Shown here piece by piece: positions 9,078-17,083 of a stretch of 64,000 bases of DNA. A model generated the notes under the pieces. The model worked only from the letters and a program-made list of their open reading frames with translations. It was not told the origin of the DNA and made no database searches. The DNA comes from JAEUJM01 sp044221555. GTDB taxonomy: Bacteria > Actinomycetota > Acidimicrobiia > Acidimicrobiales > DATDAH01. The stretch lies in assembly GCA_044221555.1 (NCBI GenBank), contig JBGAOY010000018.1:1-64000 (forward strand), written 5' to 3'. Both the position numbers and the translations under genes were made by a program. Within the stretch, counting starts at the first letter, position 1; each line of letters begins with the position of its first letter.

Positions 9078-9085
9078 CCCGGCTT

Positions 9086-9129
9086 CTGGCTCCCGATTCG
9101 ACCGCCATGACGGTCGAATCGGGAGCCAG
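9086..9129. repeat. Perfect 19-bp inverted repeat with 6-nt loop
   Basis: The left arm at 9086-9104 (CTGGCTCCCGATTCGACCG) is exactly complementary to the right arm at 9111-9129, with loop CCATGA. It lies between the DUF35 start and the point where the amidohydrolase homology begins. The arms are too long for a typical operator and no T-run follows. It may be a small palindromic repeat element left at a rearrangement junction. Confidence 0.9.
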
Positions 9130-9144
9130 TTCGCGACGATCCCG

Positions 9145-9900
9145 ATGGTGGACGTCGACGACGCCGTGGCCGAGATCCGCCGCGCCGCGTCGGACGGCTT
9201 CGCCTGCGGCTTCCTCCCCGTCTTGCCGCCGCTCGGTCGCCCCGACTGGCACGACGAGGAATGGGACCCGATGTGGGCCGCGTTCGCCGAGACGGGCATG
9301 GTGATCGGCTTCCACATCGGCACCGAGCCGCACGAGCCCACCGAGCGGACCGGCATCTACTACCGCGGCCGCGGGGGTGCGGTGCTCAACTACGTGGAGA
9401 CCACCTACGGCGGCCAGAAGGCGGTCACCAAGCTCATCGCCTGCGGTGCCCTCGACCGCCACCCCGAGCTGCGGGTGCTGGTGTCGGAGGGGGGCGCCAC
9501 CTGGGGCCCGTTCCTCGCCGACCGCATGGACGAGGGCTATCGCCAGCACGGCGAGGCGGTGAAGCCGACGCTGTCGAAGCCGCCCAGCGAGTACCTGTAC
9601 GAGCAGGTCTACGCCTCGTTCCAGCACGACACGTCGGCGGTGGCCGCCCACGTCGCCATGGGGTGGCAGAACGTGCTGTGGGGGAGCGACTACCCGCACT
9701 TCGAGGGCACGTTCGGCCACACCCAGACGACCCTCCACGACCTGTTCGACGACGTCGACGAGGCGGCCAGCCACCGCATCCGCATCGGCGCCTTCCAGGA
9801 GCTGTTCCCGCACGTGCCCGCCCCACCCGCGGACGGCGACGGGGCGGACGGCGAGGTGGACGCGGGCAGGCCCGAGGAGGTGGCGCAGGGCCCGGCTTGA
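9145..9900 (+). pseudogene. Amidohydrolase 2 family protein, 5'-truncated
   Basis: About 251 residues corresponding to the C-terminal part of an amidohydrolase-2 (TIM-barrel) enzyme: MVIGFHIGTEPHE, LVSEGGATW and NVLWGSDYPHFEGTFG are typical. Roughly the first 150 residues, including the N-terminal metal ligands, are missing, because the sequence upstream is the hairpin and then the oppositely oriented DUF35 gene. An open frame extends upstream but encodes antisense, low-quality sequence. Probably a non-functional remnant, although the reading frame is intact to its TGA and translation from ATG 9145 is possible. Confidence 0.65.
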
Positions 9901-9924
9901 GGACGGTCTGCTCTGCCCTAAGCT
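9897..9924 (+). promoter_or_regulatory. Promoter of the enoyl-CoA hydratase gene
   Basis: TTGAGG (9897-9902) and TAAGCT (9919-9924) are separated by 16 bp. Only 8 nt remain to the ATG at 9933, so the mRNA is probably leaderless or nearly so. Confidence 0.45.
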
Positions 9925-9932
9925 CGCCGGCC

Positions 9933-10760
9933 ATGGCTGAGGCTGAGTACGACACGCTCCTGGTGCGCAAGGACGACGGCGTGGCGTGGGTGTCGTTGAA
10001 CCGCCCCGAGGTCCGCAACGCGGTGAACCAGCGGATGCAGGACGAGTTGCACGAGGTCTGGACCGGCTTCCGCTACGACGACGACGTGCGCTGCGTGGTC
10101 CTCACCGGCGAGGGTCAGTCGTTCTGCACGGGCATCGACCGTGGTGAGGCGGTCTCCGACGAGAACAACGCGTCGATGGCGGCCGGGAACTACCCCGGCT
10201 ACCCGACGCCGTGGATGTACGACGACCCGGGCCGCGACGTGGGCCCGAAGAGCTGTGACCTGTGGAAGCCGGTGATCGCCGCCGTGCAGGGCATCGCCTG
10301 CGGCGGGGCGTTCTACATGCTCGGTCAGACCGAGTTCATCATCGCCAGCGACGACGCCGTCTTCTTCGACCCTCACGTGACCTACGGCATGACCGCCGCC
10401 TTCGAGCCCATCGAGATGCTCTCCAAGATGCCGTTCCCCGAGATCATGCGGCTCTCCCTCCTCGGCGCCCACGAGCGCATGTCGGCCGAACGGGCACGCG
10501 AGATCGGCATGGTCACCGAGGTGGTCCCCCGCGACGACCTGCTGGAACGGGCGGCCTGGGCGGCGCGGGTGATCGCCGACTCACCCCCGCTGGTCATCCA
10601 GGGGACCATGCGAGCACTCTGGACCGCGCTCGAGGTGCCGCGGACCCAGGCCGTGGGCATGGCCAACCTGTTCACGCGGATCGGGTCGGACGCGGCCGCG
10701 TTCAAGGCCGGGCAGGATCGGTTCGCCTCCGGCCAGCGGGTGGAGTGGCAGCTGCGCTGA
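9933..10760 (+). CDS. Enoyl-CoA hydratase/isomerase family protein
   Basis: 275 residues of the crotonase fold. WVSLNRPEVRNAVNQRMQDE, VLTGEGQSFCTGID (oxyanion-hole strand) and VQGIACGGAFYMLGQTEFII (second oxyanion loop) are diagnostic. Likely hydrates or isomerises an enoyl-CoA in beta-oxidation. It stands alone between the amidohydrolase remnant and a convergent patatin, with its own promoter. Longer than typical 255-265 residue hydratases because of an insertion near residues 70-95 (YPGYPTPWMYDDPG). Confidence 0.9.
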   Translation: MAEAEYDTLLVRKDDGVAWVSLNRPEVRNAVNQRMQDELHEVWTGFRYDDDVRCVVLTGEGQSFCTGIDRGEAVSDENNASMAAGNYPGYPTPWMYDDPGRDVGPKSCDLWKPVIAAVQGIACGGAFYMLGQTEFIIASDDAVFFDPHVTYGMTAAFEPIEMLSKMPFPEIMRLSLLGAHERMSAERAREIGMVTEVVPRDDLLERAAWAARVIADSPPLVIQGTMRALWTALEVPRTQAVGMANLFTRIGSDAAAFKAGQDRFASGQRVEWQLR

Positions 10761-10766
10761 TCGGGG

Positions 10767-12134
10767 TCACGATCGATCGTCGGGGCGCCACCAGTCCGCC
10801 AACTCGTCGTCGGTGGGGACGGCCAGCAGCGGGTAGTCGAGGGTGACGTGCAGGTTCGCCATCGCCAGCACGTAGGCGTGACGGAGCAGGGACAGGGTGT
10901 CGGCGCGTCCCAGCGCCCGCAGCACGGTCTTGATGTCGGCGTTGTGCTTCGCGGTGTCCTCCCACGCGACGCGGGTCGCCTCGTCGTCGCCGAGCGCGGC
11001 GATGACCGCCCGGGCCCGAGCGGCGGCCTCGCCCTGGTGGCCGGCGAACCCGTCGGCGGTCACGAACGGCGACTGGGGGATGTGCACGAGCGCACCCTGC
11101 TCGCCGTGGCCCGCCCGCCACCGGTCGATGAGCTCGCGCCGGCGCATGCGCGTGCTCAGGTTGTAGAGGACGCCGGCCGAGCGGCTGATCCCCTCGATCT
11201 CGCGGCGGAGCAGGTGGTGCCTCGGTAGCGGCTGCCACCCCCACCCGCCCGACGCGTTGGCGACGATGAGCTGGTCCACGGGCGGCGCCACGTCCGGGAG
11301 CTCCGGCCAGGCCTCGGTGCGGTCGGCGTAGCCGAGGAACCACTCGTCGCCCATGTTGTCGTAGACCCCGCCGTCGTTGGCCACGATCTCCGTGGGGAGG
11401 TGCTCGGGCTCGGACACTCCGGCGACCCGCCGGAAGCGGTGGCGGGCGGTGGGCAGGCGGCGGGGCGCGAACGCCCCGGGGAGGCAGGCCGAGGCCTGCA
11501 CCGCGGTCGACAGGGGCAGGTCGCCGGCCTCCCCGATGCCGAGCCGGTAGCAGTAGGCGAACCGCGGTGAGAAGTACACCTGGTTGCCGGCCTGCAATTC
11601 GGTGGCGCAGAAGACGTGGGTGGTGCGGCGGTTCACGTCGCGGAGCAGCAGCGGCCGCCCGTCCGCGGTGAAGTGGACGTCGCCCATGGCCCGGTCGGCG
11701 ACGAGGCTGCGGCGGGAGAACGCGATCGCTGTACCGATCAGGAGCACCACGCAGGCGACGGCCAGCACGAGGCCCGCAGCCCGTTCGCCGAGCGCGAGCA
11801 GCACGATCGCCGCCACCGCCGACAGCACCGACACGATCGCCGCCCCGAGAAGGCCGTACACGTACCGGTTGGTCGGCCGGCCGAAGAAGAAGAGGCCCTC
11901 GTCGGCGATGTGTCGGAGCGTGGGCGCGACGGCTGCTCGAAAGCCGGCCGGGTCCATCTCGCCGAACTCGCCCTTCGACGCCACCACACCGTTGGCGATC
12001 GACCCGCCCGACACGGAGGTGATCGTGGTGACCTGCTCGTTACGACCGGCATCGACGAGGTAGAGCAGCACCCCGAGCGCCCAGACGGTGGCCCGGTGCC
12101 CCCCACCCGACAACGCCACGCCCACTCGTTCCAT
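10767..12134 (-). CDS. Membrane-associated patatin-like phospholipase
   Basis: 455 residues. An N-terminal patatin start (VALSGGGHRA near residues 6-15) leads to the nucleophile elbow SVSGGS near residue 42, and the catalytic Asp is in ANDGGVYDNMG near residue 252. The patatin core is interrupted near residues 95-140 by two hydrophobic helices (LLGAAIVSVLSAVAAIVLLAL; LVLAVACVVLLIGTAIAF), so it is probably anchored in the cytoplasmic membrane. Predicted lipid acyl hydrolase; substrate unknown. Convergent with the hydratase, 6 bp between stop codons. Confidence 0.8.
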   Translation of the reverse strand: MERVGVALSGGGHRATVWALGVLLYLVDAGRNEQVTTITSVSGGSIANGVVASKGEFGEMDPAGFRAAVAPTLRHIADEGLFFFGRPTNRYVYGLLGAAIVSVLSAVAAIVLLALGERAAGLVLAVACVVLLIGTAIAFSRRSLVADRAMGDVHFTADGRPLLLRDVNRRTTHVFCATELQAGNQVYFSPRFAYCYRLGIGEAGDLPLSTAVQASACLPGAFAPRRLPTARHRFRRVAGVSEPEHLPTEIVANDGGVYDNMGDEWFLGYADRTEAWPELPDVAPPVDQLIVANASGGWGWQPLPRHHLLRREIEGISRSAGVLYNLSTRMRRRELIDRWRAGHGEQGALVHIPQSPFVTADGFAGHQGEAAARARAVIAALGDDEATRVAWEDTAKHNADIKTVLRALGRADTLSLLRHAYVLAMANLHVTLDYPLLAVPTDDELADWWRPDDRS

Positions 12135-12197
12135 CGTGCCCCCCGGACCACGACGCTCGGTCGCAGGTCACCGTACTCGTGCCATTGTCTCGCCGGC

Positions 12198-13001
12198 TCA
12201 GGTGAAGTCGGAGCCGCCGTCGACGTTGATGTTGGCCCCGGTCATGTAGGTGTTTCGAGCCGACCCCGCGAAGGCGATCACCGGGCCGATCTCGGACGGG
12301 TCGGCGGCACGATCGAGGAAGACGTGGTGGCCGAAGCCCTCGCCGATGAAGCGCATGATGTCGTGGAGGTCGTTCACGTCGACGCCGCCCATCTGCGAGA
12401 GCGCCGCTTTGAAGGAGTCGGATGCGAACGTGCCCGGGCTGACGGTGTTCACGAGGATGCCGTCGGGGGCCAGGGTCTGGGCCAGGTTCTTGGTGAGGCT
12501 GGTCAGCGCCGACTTGGCCGCGGTGTAGGCGATCAGCGGCGGCGACTGGCGCTTGGTCGACATGGCCGACACGTTGACGATCCGGGCCCACTCGGCCGTG
12601 CGCAGGAAGGGCAGGGCGGCCCGTACGGTGCGCACCGCGCTCAACGTCAGGCCGTCGAACACGCCCAGCCAGTCCTCGTCGGTGTAGGTCTCGAAGGACT
12701 TCAGCCCGCCGGCCATCGGACCGGCCGCGTTGACGAGGGCGTTGATGTGGCCCCAGCGCGCACCGAGCGCGGTGATGGCGGCATCGACCGACTCGTCGTC
12801 GAAGAGATCCGTGGCGATGCCGATGGCATCGGGGGCGCCGAGCTCGGTGAGGGCCGCGGCGGTGTCGTCGAGGGCGCGCTGCGACCGGGCCAGCACCGCG
12901 ACGCGTGCGCCGTCGGCGGCGAAGCAGTCGGCCGCGGCCCGGCCCATGCCGGTGGTGCCGCCGGCGACGACGACGGCCGCGCCGGCGAGTCCGAGATCCA
13001 T
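12198..13001 (-). CDS. SDR family oxidoreductase
   Basis: 267 residues. The cofactor motif GGTTGMGRAAA is at residues 14-24, NAAG-like VNAAGPMAGG is near residue 90, and the catalytic Ser with YTAAK (SAMSTKRQ... AYTAAKSALT) near residue 155. A classical NAD(P)-dependent dehydrogenase. Start at ATG 13001; sequence further upstream in this frame is antisense to the sulfotransferase. Last gene of the minus-strand run TetR, sulfotransferase, SDR. Confidence 0.9.
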   Translation of the reverse strand: MDLGLAGAAVVVAGGTTGMGRAAADCFAADGARVAVLARSQRALDDTAAALTELGAPDAIGIATDLFDDESVDAAITALGARWGHINALVNAAGPMAGGLKSFETYTDEDWLGVFDGLTLSAVRTVRAALPFLRTAEWARIVNVSAMSTKRQSPPLIAYTAAKSALTSLTKNLAQTLAPDGILVNTVSPGTFASDSFKAALSQMGGVDVNDLHDIMRFIGEGFGHHVFLDRAADPSEIGPVIAFAGSARNTYMTGANINVDGGSDFT

Positions 13002-13089
13002 GTGTGGTGTCTCCTCTTGTCCTGTTGCTCGTCTGGTTGGTCGTCGTTCGGGTCGTCTGGTTCGGGTCGTCGTGCTCGGTTCGGGGCGT

Positions 13090-14238
13090 TCAGGGCGGCC
13101 CGCCGGGCGCGAAGCGCTCGTCGTAGAAGGCGAACTGGGCCCGCAGCCCCTCGAGGTCGATGCCGTACTGCTCCGGGGCGTAGTCGTGCGTGCCGTGCCT
13201 GTCGGCCGGGTTGTCGTCCCACCAGGCGCGCATCCTGGCCACCACCTCGTCGGTGAGCTCGACGTCCAGCCAGGCGTACAGGCGCTCGACGGCGGGGATC
13301 GGGTCGGGGCGCATCTCGGCGAAGCCGATGTCGAAGAAGCGCTCGTCGTTGCCCGCGTCGCGGTAGGCGACCGTCTTGCGGAGCGCTCGCTCCCAGTAGG
13401 CGGCCTGGTTGGCCGCGAAGTCCGGTGCCAGCGGGCCCGTGCGCAGGAGCTCCGACGTGGCATCGAGGAGGCTCACGACCGAGGGGATCACCTGGGCGAT
13501 GTCGCGGTGGGTCATCACGAAGCGGGCCTCGGGGTACACCTCGAGCAGCGCCGGCAACGAGTCCATGTGCGGTGGCGCCTTCAGGCGCCACGGCCTGGTG
13601 GGGAACCTCCATTGGAGGAGCTTCAGCACCCGTTCGTGGTAGCGGTAGGCCGAGCCCATGTCGCACGTCGCCAGCCACGCTTCGTAGTGGCGGTTGTCGC
13701 CCAGCGCGCCGAACATCACGGTGCGGAAGTCCAGGGCCATGATCTGCAGGCACTCGGTCGGGCTGGTGGGCGAGGTCGGCAGCATGGTCTTGAACTTGGG
13801 CGCCATCTGATCGATGAGCGACATCGCCACGGCCGTCGACTCGATCCGGGGATCCGTGTGGTAGGTCGCGGGATCGGGTGGGGGAGTGGGCGAGCCGCTC
13901 TCCCAGGCGAGCAGCGATCGGGCCCGGGGGTCCTCGCCGAGCAGGCACGCGAGCGCGGTGGAACCGGTGCGGGGCAGTCCCAGGCCGAACAGCGGCGGCA
14001 GGATCACCTGGTCGCCGATCTCGGGGTGGCGCCGGTACCAGTCCTCCACCTCCAACCGGGTGACGAGCAGCCCGACCGCCTGGTCGCGCAGCACCGCCAT
14101 GCCCAGCTCGTTGTAGGTGCCCGCCGCCTCGGCCCCCTCGATCAGCGCCACGAGCCCGTCGTGGAAGGACTCGTCGCCCAGGTCGGTGAGCCCGGTCCTC
14201 GCGCGTGCCTCGGCGATCAACTCGTCCGCGGTCGACAT
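13090..14238 (-). CDS. Sulfotransferase family protein
   Basis: 382 residues. The PAPS 5'-phosphosulfate-binding loop is GLPRTGSTALACLL near residue 87, and RFVMTHRDIAQVIPSVVSL near residue 245 matches the 3'-phosphate-binding strand with its Arg/Ser. These sulfotransferase_3-type proteins are numerous in mycobacteria and Acidimicrobiia and sulfate lipids or sterol-like alcohols; the acceptor here is unknown. A purine-rich GGGGGGAT precedes the ATG. It follows the TetR gene by 37 bp and precedes the SDR by 88 bp, probably one transcript. Confidence 0.88.
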   Translation of the reverse strand: MSTADELIAEARARTGLTDLGDESFHDGLVALIEGAEAAGTYNELGMAVLRDQAVGLLVTRLEVEDWYRRHPEIGDQVILPPLFGLGLPRTGSTALACLLGEDPRARSLLAWESGSPTPPPDPATYHTDPRIESTAVAMSLIDQMAPKFKTMLPTSPTSPTECLQIMALDFRTVMFGALGDNRHYEAWLATCDMGSAYRYHERVLKLLQWRFPTRPWRLKAPPHMDSLPALLEVYPEARFVMTHRDIAQVIPSVVSLLDATSELLRTGPLAPDFAANQAAYWERALRKTVAYRDAGNDERFFDIGFAEMRPDPIPAVERLYAWLDVELTDEVVARMRAWWDDNPADRHGTHDYAPEQYGIDLEGLRAQFAFYDERFAPGGPP

Positions 14239-14275
14239 CGGATCCCCCCGGTGGTCGTGATTGGTCGGTGCCGGC

Positions 14276-14863
14276 TCAGCCGGCGGCCGCGGTGATGGCG
14301 CGGGTCGACATCCCGGTGAGGCTGCGCAGGTTGGCGAGCAGCACCTCCGGCTCGGGATGCGGGAACAGGAAGTGCGAGTAGGCGAGGCGGAGGAAGAGCT
14401 CGGCGGCCTCGTCGGGCGCGAGGTGGCCCAGCCGGACCGCGGGGACCGCGTACAGGGCGTCGTCGAGGATGCGGACGAACGCCTCGGTCTGTGGCGCCAA
14501 CGATGCGCTCAGCGTCTGGAGGGCGAACGCGGGGTCGGCGCCGATGGGGTCGGGCCCCATCAGGCCGTCGAGGTAGGTGACGAGGCAGCGGAGCCCCGCG
14601 TCGAGACGAGGGGCCCGGCCGCGTTGCGCGGCGACGGCGGCCTCGAGGCGCGAGACGTAGAGCTCCTCCTCGTAGGCGGTGAGCGCTTCGAGGAGGTCGT
14701 CCTTCGACGGGAACCACCGGTACAGCGTGGGGCGCGACACCCCGGCCGCGGCGGCCACCGCCGACATCGTGAAGCGCTCCGGGCCCCGCTCGGCGATCAC
14801 CCGGCGCGTCGCGGCCAGGATGGCGTCGACGCTCGTGGTGCGGCCGCTCGGCCCTTCACCCAC
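14276..14863 (-). CDS. TetR family transcriptional regulator
   Basis: 195 residues. The N-terminal HTH is complete: ILAATRRVIAERGPERFTMS, then AVAAAAGVSRPTLYRWFPSK near residues 32-60. The C-terminal ligand domain is generic. A 26-bp palindrome (14915-14940) lies 52 bp upstream of its start and a matching one (15796-15821) precedes the DUF1214 gene, so it probably controls itself, the sulfotransferase/SDR operon and the flanking genes. Ligand unknown, perhaps an acyl-CoA. Confidence 0.9.
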   Translation of the reverse strand: MGEGPSGRTTSVDAILAATRRVIAERGPERFTMSAVAAAAGVSRPTLYRWFPSKDDLLEALTAYEEELYVSRLEAAVAAQRGRAPRLDAGLRCLVTYLDGLMGPDPIGADPAFALQTLSASLAPQTEAFVRILDDALYAVPAVRLGHLAPDEAAELFLRLAYSHFLFPHPEPEVLLANLRSLTGMSTRAITAAAG

Positions 14864-14914
14864 GCGACCGGCGCCGTTCGAGTTCGCGGGAGTCGAGCGC
14901 CATCCGTGTCACTC

Positions 14915-14940
14915 TTAACACTCTGGATGAGAAGTGTAAA
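14915..14940. promoter_or_regulatory. 26-bp operator-like palindrome upstream of TetR gene
   Basis: TTAACACT, 10 bp, AGTGTAAA (7 of 8 positions symmetric), between the SDR stop at 14954 and the TetR start at 14863. Read on the minus strand it contains TTTACA with TAAGAG 17 bp further on, a possible promoter for the TetR gene. It shares half-site and 8-10-8 geometry with 15796-15821. Confidence 0.5.
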
Positions 14941-14953
14941 GGATGGGCACCCG

Positions 14954-15763
14954 TCAGCCGGTGGGGCCGAGCGAGTACGCACCCGTCTGGGGATGGTGGT
15001 ACCAACCGCCGGCCGCCTGGGTGCCGCCGTCCACGTGGATCGTCTGGCCGGTGACGTAGCTGGCCATCTCCGACGCGAGGAACACCGCGGCACGGGCCAT
15101 CTCGTCGACATGGCCCGGCCGTCCCATCGGCACGGTGTGGGCGATGCCCTCCTCGGTGCCCGGGGGCATGATCGCCCGGATGCCTTCGGTCATCGTGATG
15201 TCGGGGGCGAGGGCGTTGACCCGGATGCCGTGGGGGGCGAGCTCGAGCGCCGCGGTCTTGGTGTAGTTGATGACGCCGGCCTTGGCCGCGGCGTAGGCGG
15301 CGTAGCCGGGCGCGGCTCGCACGCCTTCGATCGAGGTGACCGAGATGATGCTGCCGCCGACCTCGGCCGCGACCATCGTGCGCGCCACCCGCTGGGTGCA
15401 CAGGAGCACGTGGCGGAGGTTCGAGCGGTAGAGCGCGTCCCAGCCGTTCTCGCTCGTCTCGAGGATGCCCGACCAGAAGACGCCTCCGGCGTTGTTCACC
15501 AGGATCGACACCTGGCCGAGCTCGGTGGTGGTGCGCCCCAGCGCCTCGTCGACGGCGGCGCCGTCACGCACGTCGGTGGGGATCCCGAGCGCGCCGATCT
15601 CATCGGCGGCGGCGGTGCAGGTGTCGGGGTCCTTCTCCCAGATCGCGACAGAGGCACCGAACGCGGCCAACCCCGCCGCGATCCCGCGACCGATGCCCGA
15701 GCCCGCGCCCGTCACCACCGCCACACGGCCGTCGAGCATCACATCCGAGGGGTGGATCGCCAT
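14954..15763 (-). CDS. SDR family oxidoreductase
   Basis: 269 residues. GAGSGIGRGIA at residues 20-30 binds the dinucleotide, VNNAGG is near residue 90, and the catalytic Ser plus YAAAK (GYAAYAAAKAGV) are near residues 145-160. The C-terminus has the usual VTGQTIHVDGG motif of 3-oxoacyl-reductase-like SDRs. It is upstream of the TetR gene on the same strand and divergent from the DUF1214 gene, with operator-like palindromes on both sides. Confidence 0.9.
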   Translation of the reverse strand: MAIHPSDVMLDGRVAVVTGAGSGIGRGIAAGLAAFGASVAIWEKDPDTCTAAADEIGALGIPTDVRDGAAVDEALGRTTTELGQVSILVNNAGGVFWSGILETSENGWDALYRSNLRHVLLCTQRVARTMVAAEVGGSIISVTSIEGVRAAPGYAAYAAAKAGVINYTKTAALELAPHGIRVNALAPDITMTEGIRAIMPPGTEEGIAHTVPMGRPGHVDEMARAAVFLASEMASYVTGQTIHVDGGTQAAGGWYHHPQTGAYSLGPTG

Positions 15764-15795
15764 GCGCGAGAGGCTACTCCGAGCATCCTCTTGCC

Positions 15796-15821
15796 TTTAC
15801 AGGAGCGGTCGATAGTGTCAA
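15796..15821. promoter_or_regulatory. 26-bp operator-like palindrome in the SDR/DUF1214 divergent promoter
   Basis: TTTACAGG, 10 bp, AGTGTCAA. Its right half-site matches the site at 14915-14940 (AGTGTnAA) and the left half is partial. For the plus-strand gene TTGCCT (15791-15796) and TAGTGT (15813-15818), 16 bp apart, form a promoter that the palindrome would cover. Confidence 0.45.
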
Positions 15822-15861
15822 GGCAGAGCCGCATCGTGCAGGTTGGGGAGGACAGGGCCTG

Positions 15862-17022
15862 ATGGGGGACATCACACAGGACGATGCCGCACGGGACGAG
15901 ATCACGCGGCAGGTCGTGGACGGCACCGCCTGGCGGGAGTTCTGCGGGCTGCTGGCCGACGCCGGCGAGTCGATCCTGGCCACGGGCAACCCCGACGACC
16001 CCCTCGACCGCGCCGAGGGGTTCCGCATGCTCACCCGCCTGATGCGGGGGTCGCTCGAGAGCTTCCTCGAGCACGCCGACCCCCTGAGCCCCCAACTGAT
16101 CTGCACCTGCCACGAGACCATCAAGATCGTGGGCGAGAACCCGGACAACCACTACCTGGGAGCGTCGGTGGACGGGCGCCACGACTACCGGATCTGGGGC
16201 ACGCGGGGTGAGGCGAAGTGGATCAGCATCAACCTCTTCTCGGGCGCCGGCTTCGGCGGTGGTGGGCCGGGCACCGGGGCCACCCTCCACGAGGAGAACA
16301 TGCTCATCGAGCCCGACGGCTCGTTCGAGGTGATCATCTCGCAGCGGGAGCACCCGGGGAACTGGCTGCGGTCCGAGGCCGACACCCGGTCCCTGGTGAT
16401 TCGCCAGACCTTCCTGGACAAGCGGGGCCAGGAGCACGCCGACCTGCACATCGAGCGCATCCGCGGCGAGGGCCCGGGCCCGAGCGGCAGCGCCGAGGGG
16501 GACGCCGACGCCCCGGCGCCGCTGACACCCGAAGCGCTCCACCGGGCCCTGACGATGGTGGGCCACTACGTGAAGATCGTGGCGGGCATCGGCGCGCAGT
16601 GGGCGGTGCGCCAGGCGCAGTGGCCCAACCAGTTCACCGACGAGGCCGAGGACGACCTCACGGACAAGTTCAAGGACCCTCAGATCAAATGGCACCAGGC
16701 CTACTTCGACCTCGCGGTGGGCGAGGCGCTGGTGGTGGAGGTCACCCCTCCCGAGTGCGACTACTGGATGATCGCCCTGCACAACCACTGGATGGAGACC
16801 CTCGACTACGTGAACCACCAGTCCACCCTGAACTGCCACTCCGCGGTGCTCGAGCCCGATGGGAGCGCCCGCTTCATCGTCGCCGACCGCGATCCTGGCC
16901 TCCCGAACTGGCTCGACACGGCGGGACACCGACACGGCACCGTCGGTGTGCGGTGGGTCGGCCCCGACGTGGTCGACGTGCTCCCGGCGGCTCGGGTGGT
17001 CCCCGTCGCGGAGCTGGCCTGA
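15862..17022 (+). CDS. DUF1214 domain-containing protein
   Basis: 386 residues. The C-terminal half carries the DUF1214 signature (KWHQAYFDLAVGEALVVEVTPP, YWMIALHNHWMETLDYVNH, FIVADRDPGLPNWLDTAG), with a Trp/Asn-rich beta-sandwich. The N-terminal part is helical (FRMLTRLMRGSLESFLEHA). Function of the domain is not established; actinobacterial members often sit beside sterol- or lipid-catabolism genes, as here. GGGGAGG precedes the ATG at good spacing. Its promoter overlaps the second 26-bp palindrome. Confidence 0.82.
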   Translation: MGDITQDDAARDEITRQVVDGTAWREFCGLLADAGESILATGNPDDPLDRAEGFRMLTRLMRGSLESFLEHADPLSPQLICTCHETIKIVGENPDNHYLGASVDGRHDYRIWGTRGEAKWISINLFSGAGFGGGGPGTGATLHEENMLIEPDGSFEVIISQREHPGNWLRSEADTRSLVIRQTFLDKRGQEHADLHIERIRGEGPGPSGSAEGDADAPAPLTPEALHRALTMVGHYVKIVAGIGAQWAVRQAQWPNQFTDEAEDDLTDKFKDPQIKWHQAYFDLAVGEALVVEVTPPECDYWMIALHNHWMETLDYVNHQSTLNCHSAVLEPDGSARFIVADRDPGLPNWLDTAGHRHGTVGVRWVGPDVVDVLPAARVVPVAELA

Positions 17023-17052
17023 CCGCGAACCGGCCCCCGCTCGGCTACAAAC

Positions 17053-17074
17053 TGACGCAAACGTTAGCTACGGT
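17053..17074 (+). promoter_or_regulatory. Shared 15-bp element (site A) plus -10 before the monooxygenase gene
   Basis: TGACGCAAACGTTAG (17053-17067) is one of four copies of TGACGSNNNYGTTAG in this window. It is directly followed by the -10-like TACGGT (17069-17074), 9 nt before the ATG at 17084. A repressor here would block the polymerase site. Confidence 0.55.
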
Positions 17075-17083
17075 GGGGGCAGG

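Noticed and set aside
9086..9129. tRNA-like 5' GGCTCCC and 3' GGGAGCCA ends around the hairpin
   Set aside because: The element is one uninterrupted 19-bp stem; no D, anticodon or T arms fit between the ends.
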